This document shows, in pieces, positions 22,455-35,059 of a stretch of DNA of 64,000 nucleotides. A model generated the notes under the pieces. The model was given only the letters and a program-made list of their open reading frames with translations, did no database searches and had not been told where the DNA came from. A program made the translations under genes and the position numbers. Source of the DNA: Larus michahellis (taxonomy: Eukaryota; Chordata; Aves; Charadriiformes; Laridae); NCBI RefSeq assembly GCF_964199755.1, contig NC_133910.1, positions 4,796,501 to 4,860,500 on the forward strand, written 5' to 3'. Position 1 is the stretch's first letter; each line of letters begins with the position of its first letter.

Positions 22455-25400
22455 TTCAGATGCCAGTGGGTGAGGCAGGATGTAAACACAAGTAGGCAGA
22501 GCTCTTTCCCTGAAAATATTCACTACCGAGATACCCAGCTGAGGTGTATCCATCAACCTGACCATAAAAAATCTTCAACAGCAGTGCCAACAGACCTCGG
22601 GATAGCACCACAGAGTTGCTTTGGGCCAGAAAGTAAGACCCAATAAGACCTGTGCTGCTTAACCAAGCCTTCCTTTCACCAGCGTAGCAATTCATGCATG
22701 GAAAGCCATTTTATCCCTTTTCCTGCCTGCAAGGGACTCCAGTATATCCCCCCATGCTTATCCAACAAGCAAATGTTGGAGACTGAGATCTGCCAGAGAT
22801 GTGAATCCCCAGCTTCCTGGCTGGCAGCATTAATGGTCATGCTTGCAGAGTGTTTTGCTGTCTTATTAGCAGCTGTCAACACCACTAAGGGAATGCCTCT
22901 CACTCTGACCAGCAGCCACGGGAGATTAATGTGTGTGATCCTTAGAGGAATTGTTTCTTCTGGCTGCTGATGTGCCACAATTAGCACCTTCATCTCTAAG
23001 CTGGTGCTTGGTTCCTTATTAATAAAACGATTGTTGGGGATTTCCTTCCCGAGAGTTGGGGGAGTGCCATGTCAGAGAGGCAGTGATGATGGATCAGCTG
23101 AACAGAGGCACAGCTTGGGAGCCGTGCAGATATTGCATTGCTCATGTCGCCACCTCATTACTGTTGTTGGTTTTTATGGCACCATCAACATTCGGCTGCA
23201 CCGTTTTCCTCCCATTGCAGACAGTGAAACGAGGGAGCTATCAGCACCTCCAAGGAGGCACTCAACATGATGCAGGAGTGAGTTCAGTGCCTATACAAAG
23301 GACGCCACAAAAGCAGGCTAGGAGAAGTTTGGGCACAGGCGTCCATAGGATAGGCTATGCATCCTCTCCTGAGGCTGGAGGATTGTAACAAAATTTCAAA
23401 AGAAAACGTCATCTCGGGAATAGGGATGTACAGCACTACTGTCCTTCTGTCGCACGGTTCCAAAGCATAAGAGGGAGCCACGCCGTGTGGTGTCTTCTGT
23501 TTTTGGAGGGCAATGTGAAGTGCAGAAATACATCATCTTCACATTTGTATCTACACCACCACTCGTGTGGAAGGCAAGTTCTTCTGCATTTTTAACAGGG
23601 AAAGTCTGAAAGATGAAGCAGCTACATATGGGCATCCCCATAACTGGTTAAATGAAGAAATTCAAGCAAACTGACTCGCTGACCTGCATTCATTTTCCCT
23701 GCGGTCTTCAAACACTAGACAGCAGGGGAGAGCCTGCTCGAAGCTGCAGCCACTTCTGAACCGTCAGCTATCTCCAGTGCAACGTAGTCCTCTCCCAGCT
23801 CCATGGCGATCATGTTCAGTCTGTCACGTAATGCAAAAAAGCAGGAACCGCAGTATATGCTCTAGGTGAGTGTTGTTTGTTCTTCAGTGCTCTGCTTGTC
23901 TGTAGCAGGTAGGGGTCCGGTGCTGTTCTGTATCTTCTGTAGAAGATGTAACTGTTGGAGATCACAGTGCAGACTGTGGCAGTCACAGATATTTCATTGA
24001 AAACCAGAAGGGATTACATTGCTGCAACCCACAGGCGCCTAACCACAGATGGGCAGTTAATACCTAATGCTGGAAACATGATTTGAGTCTTCCAACTCTT
24101 AAAATCCAAATGCTACTCAGAGAGTGAAAGCACTAGCCTTGCCTGTAAGAACCGATGAAAAAATATCAGTCATTTAATTCAGTGAGGAACAGCAGTGAAA
24201 TAGCACATATATATACAAAGAAACTCATTACACTGTTTGATATTCTTGGCAAAATACAGAGCATATCTAATTGTGTTTTTCATTGCCGAGTTCACTGCCT
24301 GATCATAGCGAATAAATAACATTAGAGAAAGTAAAGGATATATATCTGGGTATATATTTCTATAAATGTCTCTAGTATAATTGCTTTCTTATTTACAGTG
24401 TAGTAACACCTAAATCCCATCAGAAATTGCAGCTCTGTTGTTTTAGGCACTGTACCCACTCAGAGTGTCCAACAGCCTTCATCTTGACATGCAACCTTAA
24501 ATAAGACAGCCTTAGGACCTGAAGTGTGCTTGGAATGGGAGAATGAATATCATCCGTTTGCCTTAGATATCATGGCAGTGATCCATCTGCTGGGAATGCT
24601 CCTTGGGAGGGCACCAAACTGGCTGCATGTTCTGCAGAGAGATGTTCATATCTGGCTGTGGGATGTGGGGTATGAATGTGTACAGTTACCAGAAAGCGCT
24701 ATATTTCTTATAGCTGCTATAGATGACACGTTTCAGATCTTCCTCTAAGCTCAAATTCTCCATGCACAAACAGGAGAATGAAAATATAAAGGGAAAATAT
24801 AACACTGAAAAGGAAATGCTTTCATGTCATAACGATGTAGTAAATATGAAGTCAATGGGGTTTTTTACATTCCTACTGATTTGGTACTTTGCCAAGAACT
24901 GTGCAGACTTTACAAAGTCCACCAAGGGAGCTCATACAAGAGGAGGAGGAGAAAGACAATGGTGTCTTTTCTTTGAAGTGCTTTGTTTTCTACCTGGAGA
25001 TACTCCCATGCACAACCAAGTTGTGATGGGAAAGAGATGGGGAACAAGTAAGAGGTCCAGAATACATAAATAGCCATGACAGGGCCTCTACAGAGCCAAA
25101 CGACTTTGCACGTGGGAAGAACTAAGTGGGGTGAAAAAAACCTCTTTAGGTTAAAACCCAGGAGACTGTCTGTGCTAGAAAACGACTCATTATTAACAAC
25201 ACTTGTCAAAAATAAGTCCCTTCCCCCTCACGTGGGATTAAAAACACATTGGCTGCTAGAATGGATACAGCCAAAAGGTTTTCAGTACTTATTTTAGAAA
25301 ATGTATAAGACCCCTGAGCAAGAGACTTCTATAAAGAAGGTGGGAATGCTTTGGCTTTTTCTACCCTAGAGATCAGGTAATTATCCAGGCAGAGGGTACT

Positions 25401-25727
25401 AAGAAAGAACTCCTTGCTGGCATCTGTTGTTAGCCGTGTGTCAGAGCCACCGATGACTCCAGAGCTCAAATTCCTGTAGTGTGCCAAACCAGGACCTGCA
25501 CAGAGGTCCCGGATCGTTCAGGTGAGAAATGGCACGAGTGAGATCAGCATCTGACTCGTGCTGTCTTCCTTGGCCCATATTTTCTGCAACCGTAGGAAAG
25601 TACGTACAAGTCCGTGCCACTGAGGTAGAGCCGTGAGCATGTGCTAATTTGTGTCTAGACAGCCTGCCCTCGCCTCTTCCTCAGGTTTCCCTGGTGCTAA
25701 CGCGCTGCCTTTTATGCACTGTTTCAG
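22455..25727. other. Unique non-coding DNA
   Basis: There is no gene I can support. Overlapping open frames of 80 to 116 codons on both strands between 22.45 and 25.3 kb look like chance. A short 'catatatatac' run is near 24206. At 24849 'gaagtcaatggggtttttt' resembles the ancient reptile repeat motif but is too short to call. Confidence 0.45.
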
Positions 25728-25937
25728 ATGGAAGAGGAAGTGTTGAAATGCAGACACGAGGAAACGGTGTTAATGTCCCTTATACCCCAATTATGTCACT
25801 GTATGGCTGTGTCTGTTCAGTGCCCTGCAATAAACGGCATTTCTTGTCCTCCTCAGGGGCCTGTTGAGGCACAGCCTCGAGCATTTCTAGCTGACGGGCT
25901 TGGGTTTCTTCATGTGGAAACTGAAGTGCAGGAAGGG
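25728..25937 (+). other. Candidate exon beginning at an ATG, unidentified
   Basis: A good acceptor, 'ttttatgcactgtttcag' ending at 25727, is followed directly by ATG. From it a frame stays open for 107 codons, to 26051. A usable donor 'gtgagc' follows codon 70 at 25938. The predicted start MEEEVLKCRHEETVLM is acidic and hydrophilic, but the rest (CHCMAVSVQCPAINGISCPP) is cysteine-rich with no domain I know. Acceptor and ATG abutting would suit a second exon carrying the start codon. Codon content does not clearly support coding, so confidence is low. Confidence 0.15.
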
Positions 25938-27068
25938 GTGAGCTGGATCGAGACTGGTCCCGTCACAGAGTTGGAGCTTTGCCAGCACTTACACCTAGAC
26001 CTGGGAGCCAGGAAGCATTCCTGGATCCTACAGTATTGCCTGGCTTATTAATCATGGCCTCATAAACCCAGTTACATCAAACACCACCTTAGTTCACACT
26101 TGCATCATGGTGAGATTATTAAAAATCAAGAGCAGGGATATGAGAGGACTTCGTCAGCCTTTTGGATTTCAGAACTGGAGGCAGAATGGTTTATAGGAAG
26201 CTTGCAGAAATGCAGTCTGTGTGGTCCAACTTGGCTTTGCTGCTGAGGGAATTTTGAAAATTGGAAATGCCAAAATTAACAATTAAATACTGAAAGATAA
26301 CATTTAAAGAGTAAACAAAATAAAGCCAGAAAAAAGTTTTAAATACAAAATTCTGGTTGTCCTCTTTTTAGCAATCTCTTTCTATGGCTATCTCACATAA
26401 ATACTGTGGCTAATAATCTGCACTTAATTTATCACATATTTTTATTAGTAACCTAAAATCATACAAACACCCTCAGATTGTTACATTTCTTTTCTAGATG
26501 CTATTGTAAAAGTTTCAGAGCCAGCAAAGGGAGTTATTTCACTGGTCATGCTGCTTGGGAAGAGTCTGTTCAAGTCTAGGTTTAACTGGAGACTTCTTAG
26601 GTGACCTCAGTAACTGCTCAGATGGTATTTCAGTGCTTAGCGGTGGTTGATTTCCATGCAAATTACGTGCCTAAATTCCTTGTTAGGAGCAAGTTACAGG
26701 GCAGGACAATGACTGGCCTGGGCGTGCTGTAGCGTGAGAACAACCTGAGGAAACCTTTGTGGGTTACCTTTCACTGAGGGCTGCAAATCAGCCAACACAG
26801 CAACTTCTTGGTGTGTCTGAGCCCTTAGATCAGTTATTTCTCTGTTTCCTATTGGCAAAATGAAGATTTCAGTATTTTTTCCTCAAAGGAGTGAAGATAA
26901 AGTGTTCATAAAGATTGTGTTCATAAAGTTGACCTACATTAGAAAAATACTGGAATATCTGTGCCAGTAATATAATGCTAAAGCGGATGCCTGTATTGAC
27001 TGTATTTTGTGTGACTTGTTTGTCTGTTGCTGGGTACAGCGTGCTAAAAGCTGGGCCCACACGTTCAC
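25938..27068. other. Unique non-coding DNA
   Basis: Nothing is recognised here. An AT-rich region with A runs lies around 26270-26460. Confidence 0.5.
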
Positions 27069-27203
27069 CTGGAGAGAAAAGTGTTCCTTGTAAGTATTGG
27101 TATTTTGATAAAGGTTATCAGGGTTGTCCAGCACCTTTTGGAAATGTATGAATAATTCCCAAAGTGATTTCTTCTGGTCGCTGTTTTCCTTCTCCACCTT
27201 GTT
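27069..27203 (-). other. Candidate coding exon, 135 nt, minus strand, unidentified
   Basis: Read on the minus strand, 'caacacag' ends at 27204 as an acceptor. It is followed by 135 nt (45 codons, phase 0 at both ends) with no stop, and then 'ctctccag' before 'gtgaac' at 27068-27063. The peptide starts NKVEKENSDQKKSLWELF, continues IHFQKVLDNPDNLYQ and ends EHFSLQ. It is hydrophilic with one W, balanced and protein-like, unlike the usual noise. The acceptor's pyrimidine tract (around 'tttcctaaaaccttt') is only moderate. I cannot name the protein. An A-rich minus strand can produce K/N/E-rich chance frames, so this stays tentative. Confidence 0.25.
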
Positions 27204-30200
27204 CTGTGTTGTGCTTGTAAAGGTTTTAGGAAAGTGCGTGATGCCCTCAGAAATCAGCCACAGCTCCAGGAAAGGCAGCAGCAGGCTCAGGTTTGGGTAG
27301 TTCGGCTTTTCTCAAATTCCTGGTTTCAAACAGCCCCCTGGGGAGGCAGCAACCGTGGGTGACCCCAGACCTTCAGGAGGGTTGTGGAGGTTCCTCACTA
27401 GTGGAGCCAGGAAAGGTAAAACCAAGAAATAACCAAATGCAGAGCTCAAAGGAGCAGAAAGTGAGTGTGGGGTGAAACCATGCCATGGGGGGGTTTGCTT
27501 GCCATTTCTGGGGCAAAGCAGCTCAGACTGGAAAAAGGTCAGAGAGGTGCATTAGGTGTAGCACGCAACGGTGATATCCTGCATGACACAAGCACAGTAG
27601 TAGATCGAGGTGGGTGAATGGATATTTTCAGATTTTGAGACAGTTTGAGTCCTTACAGCACAGGCAGAATTCGAATCTGTCTGAAACAGGCCTACTTTCC
27701 TGAATTACTGAAGAAACTGTCTTAAAATCTTGTGGTTCTCTCTGCTAGATGTGTCCAGGAGCTGCTGACCATCCTCTGCATGCAACCCCAGGCAGGGAGC
27801 TGCCAGTGCAGGCACGAGTGACTCTATGAGTATAAACTATGTTTAGGATGCTAGGGACTCGATATATATTGTTTCTCTAAGCAAAAAGGCATCCAACGCT
27901 TGGAGTATCTAAACAGGTCTTCATGGCATGGAGTTATGCTGTGCCACCCCTACGGGCCACGTGTTTGCAGGTTACTGGCCTCGCCGGGGAAAGCAGGAGG
28001 GTGTACGCTTCTGCATCGGGAGCACATGGGCTTGTGCTGTCTCTCTGGCTCACCTCTTTGCTGGATTACTTTGATTTTTACTTTTTCTTAAAAAATCTCT
28101 CTCCTGTCTATGTCTCAGTGCATGGCTTTATGGCTGGGACTGAAGCAGTGACGGTTGGTTCGTTCATTCAGAGCTTCTTAATAATAGTCCATCTAACTCG
28201 TCGATAGTACCTTTGGATCGTCTCTTCAGACACAATTCATTCATCCATCAGGATTCTCCTTTTTGTTACTCCCCTCGAAAAATATACCTCATTTCACAGC
28301 CTATCCCTGCGAAAGAGCTGGGGACCAGCATGTGTTGCAGTGACTGTGGGGATCACGCCGGCTAGTGACCGCAGCTCGAAATGCAGTCATTCGCTGACAG
28401 CTGGCTCTCTTTTCCTTTTTTGTTTCTCTTTTTCCAGTTCCCCCCGCTGACGTTTGTGTGTAATTAGAGAAGAGAAAATTAACGAGTAAATCATAGGAAT
28501 TAAAAATGTCTCCAAAGCAGATGGATTCTATTAGCTATACTTCTCAGGCTGCAGTAGTTTTCCAGTGCTCGGGACGAGGTTCTGAGCAGTCAGATTCGCA
28601 GACGTGTATTGATGTGGCAATTACGTGCAGCGTGTCAAGTGTCAGAGAAGATACGTTACCAAGGTAGCCTAGGAAAGAGAGAAAACCTTTCAGTTCATCT
28701 TCATAGTAGGAATAAATCAACTGTTTTAGATCAAAAATTTACCCCTAAATTGAGAATACGACAAAACAAAACTGACAAAAGCCCAAACCCACCCTTTTTT
28801 TCCGTTGCTTTTTGCATTTTCTGTAGGAAAAACACTTCCCCCAGAATCTGTACAATCTGATGTTTGCCAAACTGCTGGATGCCTCTGGGATAGTTCCTGT
28901 GTGATTCCTTAGTTTTTCAGCTGCCAATCAGTTCTCTGAATGTCTGCACCAAATCCTCGGGGCTCCCAGTTTTGGGCCAGTTTGTTAGCTTGAACATGGT
29001 GCTGTGATGCCCATACATAGCTAAATGACACGGTTATAACAGTTATATCCTCCTGACAGTGGCTGAATTAAAAAAGACCAAAACAGTAATAGGATCCAAA
29101 ACATTAATCAAGTGGCAGAACTCCTTAGTTCCTTTCTGAGGTTCTTAAATGGGGAAAATTCTCCTCAAGCAAATACCCTCTATCTGTAAGTATTCTTGTG
29201 TCTATAAGCAATCTATATGTAATCTATAAGTATTCTGCAATACGAGGTCATGGAGAAAAGCACAGGGGGCTTTGGGCAGGGCTGATGGCTGCCCTCTCTC
29301 CTTTCATGCGTGCTCCCAACATCACTGTTTGCTTCATTGTTTGTTCGGACGTTTCAAACCAATATTCGGGACTGGCTCTGCTTTGACAGCACCTTGTCTC
29401 ATGCAAGGTACAACCACTTTTAGCCTCAACTAGAAGACAAAAGGTACAACCTCAACTAGAAGACAAACCCGAGGACTGAATCAGAAGGAGAAAAGTAACG
29501 TTCAGAGAATAACACCAGGGAATATTGGACATGACAGAGATTAAAATGTGTTTCAGGGAGCTGCAGAAGAGTTTAACGAACACAGATGACATGACAGCTA
29601 TGGATAGCAGAATCTCATAGAACTTTTCAGGCAAAAATCAGCTGTCAAAAATCTTCAGCACACATTTTAAAATCTTTCATACAAATCTCACTTTTCTGCC
29701 AAGACAAACTTGCTCCCTTTGAAAAGCAGAAACAGGTTTCAAAGAGCCATTCTCCTGTCATTCAGTTATTATGATTGATTTCCACGGCACCCAAGATACC
29801 ATACCCTTGAGTTTTATTGATCAGCAGTGAGTGGCAGCTAGTGAGAGGCAGAGCAGATAAACCAGCCGGCGTATCTGTCAGTATCTCTCCCAGTGAGACA
29901 AACAAAGTTAATACCCTTGGTTTTGCGTAAGTAGGGCAACAGCAAGACTAAAAGGTGAATCAGTTCCTCTGGATGGCACTGGTCTGGGGCTGGGAAACCA
30001 AAGAAAAGCATGTACATGAAACCTTTTCCCTCTAACTCCATCAGTTGATCTAATAAAGTATAAATTCCATGATTTCTCCCCACGAAGCTTGTCTCACTGA
30101 TGTCTTGGGCCGTCACATCTCCTGCAAAACTGTTCTACTGTAGCATGTCATTCTGGCATGGAGGAAGTGTGAAAACTTGCAAAGGAAGGTAAAGAAGTTC

Positions 30201-30646
30201 CATGAAGGCTGAGAAAATGCTTCAGAACAAGAACATGAATTGGTTAAATATGTTTAACTGGCAAAAGAAAAGATTGAGAGGTGAAGTAAATATGTTCTGT
30301 AAGTACATTCCTGGGGCAAAAATATAAAATACTGGGCCATGCTGAGCTCCTCAGTTATCCAGCAAAGTAAAAAGCAGCAGACAGATCTGAAGCTGAATAA
30401 ATTCATGTGAGAAATACTGCGTGGCTGGATGTTTTCAGACAAAGCCCAGAAGCCTTTCTGGAAGAGACACTTTTGACAAACACAAATTATTTGGTTCAGG
30501 AGAATTAGGTGAAATGTAATGGCCTGGCCCACACAAAATGTTGGAGTAGGTGATCTAGTGAATCCCCCCGATGTTAACGTCCCCAAGCGTGCTCTGTGGC
30601 TGCCCACAGCTACGCAACCAGAGAGCGGGAGTGGAGGCGGAGGTTT
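27204..30646. other. Unique DNA; small direct duplication and CNE-like stretch
   Basis: No gene is recognised. A 26-bp-period direct repeat lies at 29424-29467 (listed separately). The stretch 28458-28510, rich in 'taatta', 'aattaacg' and 'aaatcata', has the texture of a conserved non-coding element, but that cannot be confirmed here. Confidence 0.45.
29424..29467. repeat. Direct repeat, 26-bp period, 1.7 copies
   Basis: 'cctcaactagaagacaaa' occurs exactly at 29424 and 29450, and 'aaggtacaac' occurs at about 29405 and 29441, so the duplicated block extends slightly upstream. It is a small recent tandem duplication with no function apparent. Confidence 0.85.
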
Positions 30647-30725
30647 CGTGACTTGCCTGAGGTCACACGGTGGAGCAGGAAAGCAAAACCCCTGTCTCCT
30701 GACGGCCCTGCTCTCCCCTGTGTGC
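30647..30725 (-). repeat. MIR-like ancient SINE relic, antisense
   Basis: The + strand reads 'cgtgacttgcctgaggtcac', then 'acggtggagcagga', then 'cctgtctcctgacggccctg'. This parallels the reverse complement of MIR (gtgacttgcccaaggtcacacag, agtggcagagc, ggtctcctgactcc, gctct). The order and spacing are right, so a decayed MIR-type SINE is likely. Chance ORFs on both strands overlap it (30254-30769 minus, 30519-30805 plus). Confidence 0.5.
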
Positions 30726-31125
30726 TGTCCTGCTCTGCCTTTCCAAACCGTGTCCTCTCCTCCACACATCTGGTCAGTACACTAAAAAAAGAAAAAGGCA
30801 GTTGAGGAGATTAGCCAGAAGGTCTGAGGTAGTTTCCTGTTCACATAAAGACTTTCCAAGCTAATGGGGCTGTTGTGCTATCCTTATAATGGTAATGAAT
30901 GGAAACTCCTGAGTATTAATGTCCTCAAGCAGATCAGGACAAATCATCTGTGTATTGGTGGCTAGAAGGTGAGGTAAGATATCTACGGGTCAGGTGTGCA
31001 CCTCCAACAGCACTTACTGGTCCTCCAAGACATCTGAACTCCTACTGGTTTTGACAGAATATATGTCAGGCCAGCACATGTTGGTTTACAGAAGTATTAA
31101 TGTGTCTTTATTGCCATAGAGCCAA

Positions 31126-31185
31126 TGGGGAAACTGAGGCATAGGTCGGCAGCTGGCTTTTCCAAAACTACAGCAAGTCCCTAGC
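31126..31185 (-). repeat. MIR-like ancient SINE relic, antisense
   Basis: 'caatggggaaactgaggcat' is the reverse complement of the MIR 'gcctcagtttccccat' box and is followed by 'ggcttttccaaaactacagc' where MIR has its ggtcacacagc box. It has the same orientation as the relic about 450 bp upstream. The two could be pieces of one region or independent insertions. Confidence 0.4.
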
Positions 31186-33137
31186 GATCTGCATACAGCA
31201 GCTTTGTACCTGGCAAATGGGCCCTTGTAATATCTTCTGATATTTGACCCTGACGGGAAATCTGTGACTTCCCCAACAGAAAAAAAGGAAACAAAGCTGA
31301 GAACAGAATAGTCAAACTTTTATGACACATGACTGATTGAGGATTTGGGCTTTTGTTTGTGAACAACTTAAGCCATTTCTATTTTCTTTGCAGCTATTTC
31401 CCATATCTTAGAAATGAAAGCTGCCAGCTATTCCTGATAGATAAATGAAGTGTCAGTGCCAAATAATATGCAATAAATAATCACCTCAGGATGAATATGT
31501 CTTCATCCCCTTTGGCTGAAAGGCACTTTCACAGCCTTTTCCTTGTTTTAAAGCTAATGGATGCTTAAAATTCTGTGTATTTCAATTCTCTAGGGGACTA
31601 GCATCTTTGAAGGCGGACCCCATCTCCTGTGAAAGGCTTGGTGGCACTGTGGGTATCTGCACGTCTGCAGTCTGGCAGCTACCAAGTTTAGGAGGCCCAT
31701 TGCCTTCTGCTGAGAGCTATGGCTTGTTTGCCCTTAAGAGTGTGTAGGATGTTCTTGGCTTCTCGTCTCAGGGAAAAAAGCTGTTGTGGGCATGAAGGTT
31801 AGAGTTCAGGGAAGAAGTTGCACTACTTCAGTGAAATGCAGACCCAGCAGGAGGAAAGAGTGAGAAATTGGGCAGCTCTGGGAGGCAAAGGCACAGAGCG
31901 TAAGCATTGTTATTATTACCATTATTATTATTTATTATTATTTAATTTTCTCAAAGGAAAAGAAGGAACATTATGTGCTGGAAGGGTTATGTACTACATG
32001 GCTTGCGGGAAAAAAGTGGTTCTTGAAAAGCTGCTAACTAGGGTATGGGTGAGGAAGGAGACACGAAAGACCATGAAGCCGTGTAAACCTGCTTAATCAG
32101 GCTCAGCCACCTTCTTACCTCCAAGTATAACAGCAGTCTGAGACCCAAACCCACATGAGCCAAAGCACACATGTCTAAGCACAAATGAAGAAAAGTAACC
32201 CATTGTAATTCAGTATTTCTTTCCAGACCTCTCCATACCATTTCACACCATTCGGCTCCCGGAGACAACGCGCTAGGACACAGATGCTGCATGACTGGAT
32301 CTGGAGCGCTCCCACAGAGGGGCTGGAGGAAGGTATTTACAATATGAGTGTTGATCCCTGTAGGCATCCCCCCAGGTCTGGCTCCATATTTCTATCCTCA
32401 GTCCCCACCAAACGTCCAACCAAAGCACAACCTTCAATCCCGGAAAGGGGAAGCACTCATAGAGCACAGCCCTGGTGGACTGGTCTGAAAACGCGTCCTT
32501 TTGTTTGTGAGTTTGTACAAATGCTGTTGCTGGTTGTGATGGGCAAGGGGCTGAGGACTGCCAAGCAGGAGCAGCCTGCCTCCACAGGCGCTTTTTCCCA
32601 AATTCCTTTAATCAGACTATTAATAGTGAGTAGTTTTGACTTAGTGTCCTGCACAATGAAACTCATCAAACATTTTCTCAAAAGATGCTTCAAAGCCTGA
32701 CAGGCATCACTGGAGCTGTTGTTTTCATTTCTTTTTGTAAACTGACTTAAAGCCAGTATCAATATTTATCTGCAACTAGGGAAGTGTTTTGCTGCCAGGA
32801 ATTTGAACGTTCTGTTTTCCTCTAACTATAAATGGGGCAATTACTAATGAGAATATTTCCAAGATGAATGAGTGGAACATTAATTTCCCCTTAGCCCCAG
32901 TCTCTAGTCATCCCACAAATAACTCTTTCAATGTTTTTAAGTGTTATCTGATGGTTAAGTTGCATGCTCCAGTACAAAATATTATTTTATTAAGATATTG
33001 TGGGTATTGCTACCCCTCAGACTTTAGCATCTAGTTGTTTTCTCCACGTTAACTCTTGTTGATGGGTGTTTCTTCTTCTTTCTATTCACTTGGAGTGACT
33101 GAAGAGATTTTTCTTTGTCACAGACCACAGAAAAATT
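31186..33137. other. Unique DNA with an ATT microsatellite
   Basis: No gene is recognised. An imperfect (ATT)n tract occupies about 31908-31943. Overlapping open frames on opposite strands at 32038-32762 show no domain and look like chance. Confidence 0.5.
31908..31943. repeat. Imperfect (ATT)n microsatellite
   Basis: About eleven units of 'att'/'tta' occur, with an interruption 'acc' and a shift to 'attt' near the end. It is probably length-variable. Confidence 0.9.
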
Positions 33138-33655
33138 CTGAAAGGGAACTTAAGAAATCGTTTAGCCAGCCCCATGCCCCAGGGCTGGATCCGCTGTACC
33201 TGAACTACTGCCTACAGCCAGCAGCCTGACCTGCGGGCGCTCAGAAAGCTGGAACCTTGGGAATTCTGCAGCTTCCCTACAGGAATTATTCAGAGGATTT
33301 ACTATTCCTGTGCATTCCCTACAGCTACATCAAAACTTCCTCAGCAACACTTTAAACTTATGACTTATTGTCCTTAACACAATGGATATAGTAAATGTTT
33401 TATTCCTTTCCTTTTTGCAATTACCTTTCACATATTTGAGCACTGTTATCATGTCTTTCCTTTGCCTTCTCTTCTCCAGGCTTAAATAGACCAATTCTTT
33501 TGAATCTTTCATCACAGGTCACATTCTCTAGAGCTCTGATCATTCCTCTTGTTTTTCTTTGCATTTCTTCCAACTGGTCTTCCAGTCTTTCTTGATGTGT
33601 GGTGCTTCAAATGGAACAGTCTGCCAGCTGGGGTCTCATGGTGTGAACAGATTGG
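33138..33655 (-). mobile_element. Very old CR1 LINE, antisense, ORF2 C-terminus plus 3' UTR
   Basis: The + strand follows the antisense of an ancient CR1. From its 3' end it shows 'cagccccatgccccagggc', 'ggaattctgcagcttcccta', 'gcactgttatcatgtc', 'cttctcttctccaggct', 'caattcttttgaatctttca', 'ctctgatcattcctcttg' and 'tcttgatgtgtggtgcttc'. These are the reverse complements of CR1 segments encoding the ORF2 C-terminal LEKRR-type region and its flanks. Divergence is high and the region around 33220-33340 is only loosely matched. This type is old and shared across reptiles and birds. The frame is destroyed and the element is long dead. Confidence 0.85.
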
Positions 33656-35059
33656 CAGGTGATATATCAGCTCACACAAAACAATAAGGGGATATAAAAT
33701 AGGAGCTGATAATTACATGTCATCGGCTCCTAGTACATCTATTATCTGTTAATGTTTCTACTAAGTTGTATTGTATACTGGTGTGCCAGCTGACACCAAC
33801 AGACCAAAGAAGCCTTATGTTCCTTTCCACCTACACTTTGGCCAACTGTGGTCTGATTAATTTTCAATAGTGGGAGGTGAGATGGGTTCCAAAGCTGCTC
33901 CTTTTAGACCATCCATCATTATTAACCTCCTAAGCCAACTAAAAACGTTCTTTGATGATAGCTCATGCCCCTGGGGAGGAAAAGGTTGGAAGAAAAGTTG
34001 GAGAGAATTAGACGTTTCATTAATTACCCCATAGCAACTTAGTGGGAGGCTGGATATTTTCCTAAACTCCCAATCTGTTTTGTGCACACATCCTCCCCCA
34101 CATTTTTTTCTACTTGGTACATTATTTCCATCTCTCTGCTAGGCGCTGGTTGTTGCCAGTTGCCAAGCTAAGATCTTGCAAATTCGCCCTTGCTGTTGAA
34201 AACAGGGTCATTTCTATGAATCACTCCGACTGAAAGGAGTTATCACATGCCAAGATACTTGTGATGGATAGACTTTAATGGAAGCTGTGACTTCACATAT
34301 TTATATGTATAGATCAGCCTCCAGCTGTGGAAGGATTCCCTCTTCTCTATCAGTTCAGCTTGGGATGTGATCTCATCACGTTTTGCTTTCTCACGGAAGA
34401 CCTCCAAGCGAAGCCTGGGTTACTGTGGGAAGCTGGGCTCCAGACTTAGTAGTTGCCCTCCTCCATTTCAGCTTTCAAGCCAGTCTCTTATTGTAATGTT
34501 TGCCCAGTGTCCGTATAAATCACCGTGCTCATGGTAGAAGATTGAAGCCAAGTCCCTCAACACCAGTATCCCAGATCCCTGTAACTTTTGCCTATAAAGT
34601 AGCAATTTAACCCAGCAGTTACATTTCTCTTTCTAAAACTCAGACCTATCATTGCTAAGTTAGTTCCTGATTCGCTCTAAAAGTGGCTGCATTGGAAAAA
34701 AAAGATGGTGTAGCCAGGGCCTAAGTAGGTAGTGCCATACTTTCTAACATGCTTCATTAAAGCACACACATAAATACCTCTTTGTGTAACAAGCCCCTAA
34801 GGTGCGGGGTCGATCCAGTCAAGAATGAGTCTGAAGTCCTCTGTTCCCTGCCCTGTGTTGTCTCTGAGCTGCTGTTGGATGTGAAGCTCTTCCTTCCACT
34901 TCCCCTTGCCCAGTTTATCAGTCATTTAAAAAAGAGAAAAAAGATGCTATTGTTTCGCATGTTGTTTCTTTAGGATTTGTTGTCTTCAATGTGATGTAAA
35001 GGGTAGGCAGTATACTGTTGTCTTTGGGTATGGAATTTGCACAGTTTTAAGACCTGCTC

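Noticed and set aside
23801..23869. Block between 'ctctcccag' and 'gtgagt' encoding MAIMFSLSRNAKK
   Set aside because: The frame with the attractive ATG ends in TAG exactly at the donor, and the remaining open frame is unremarkable.
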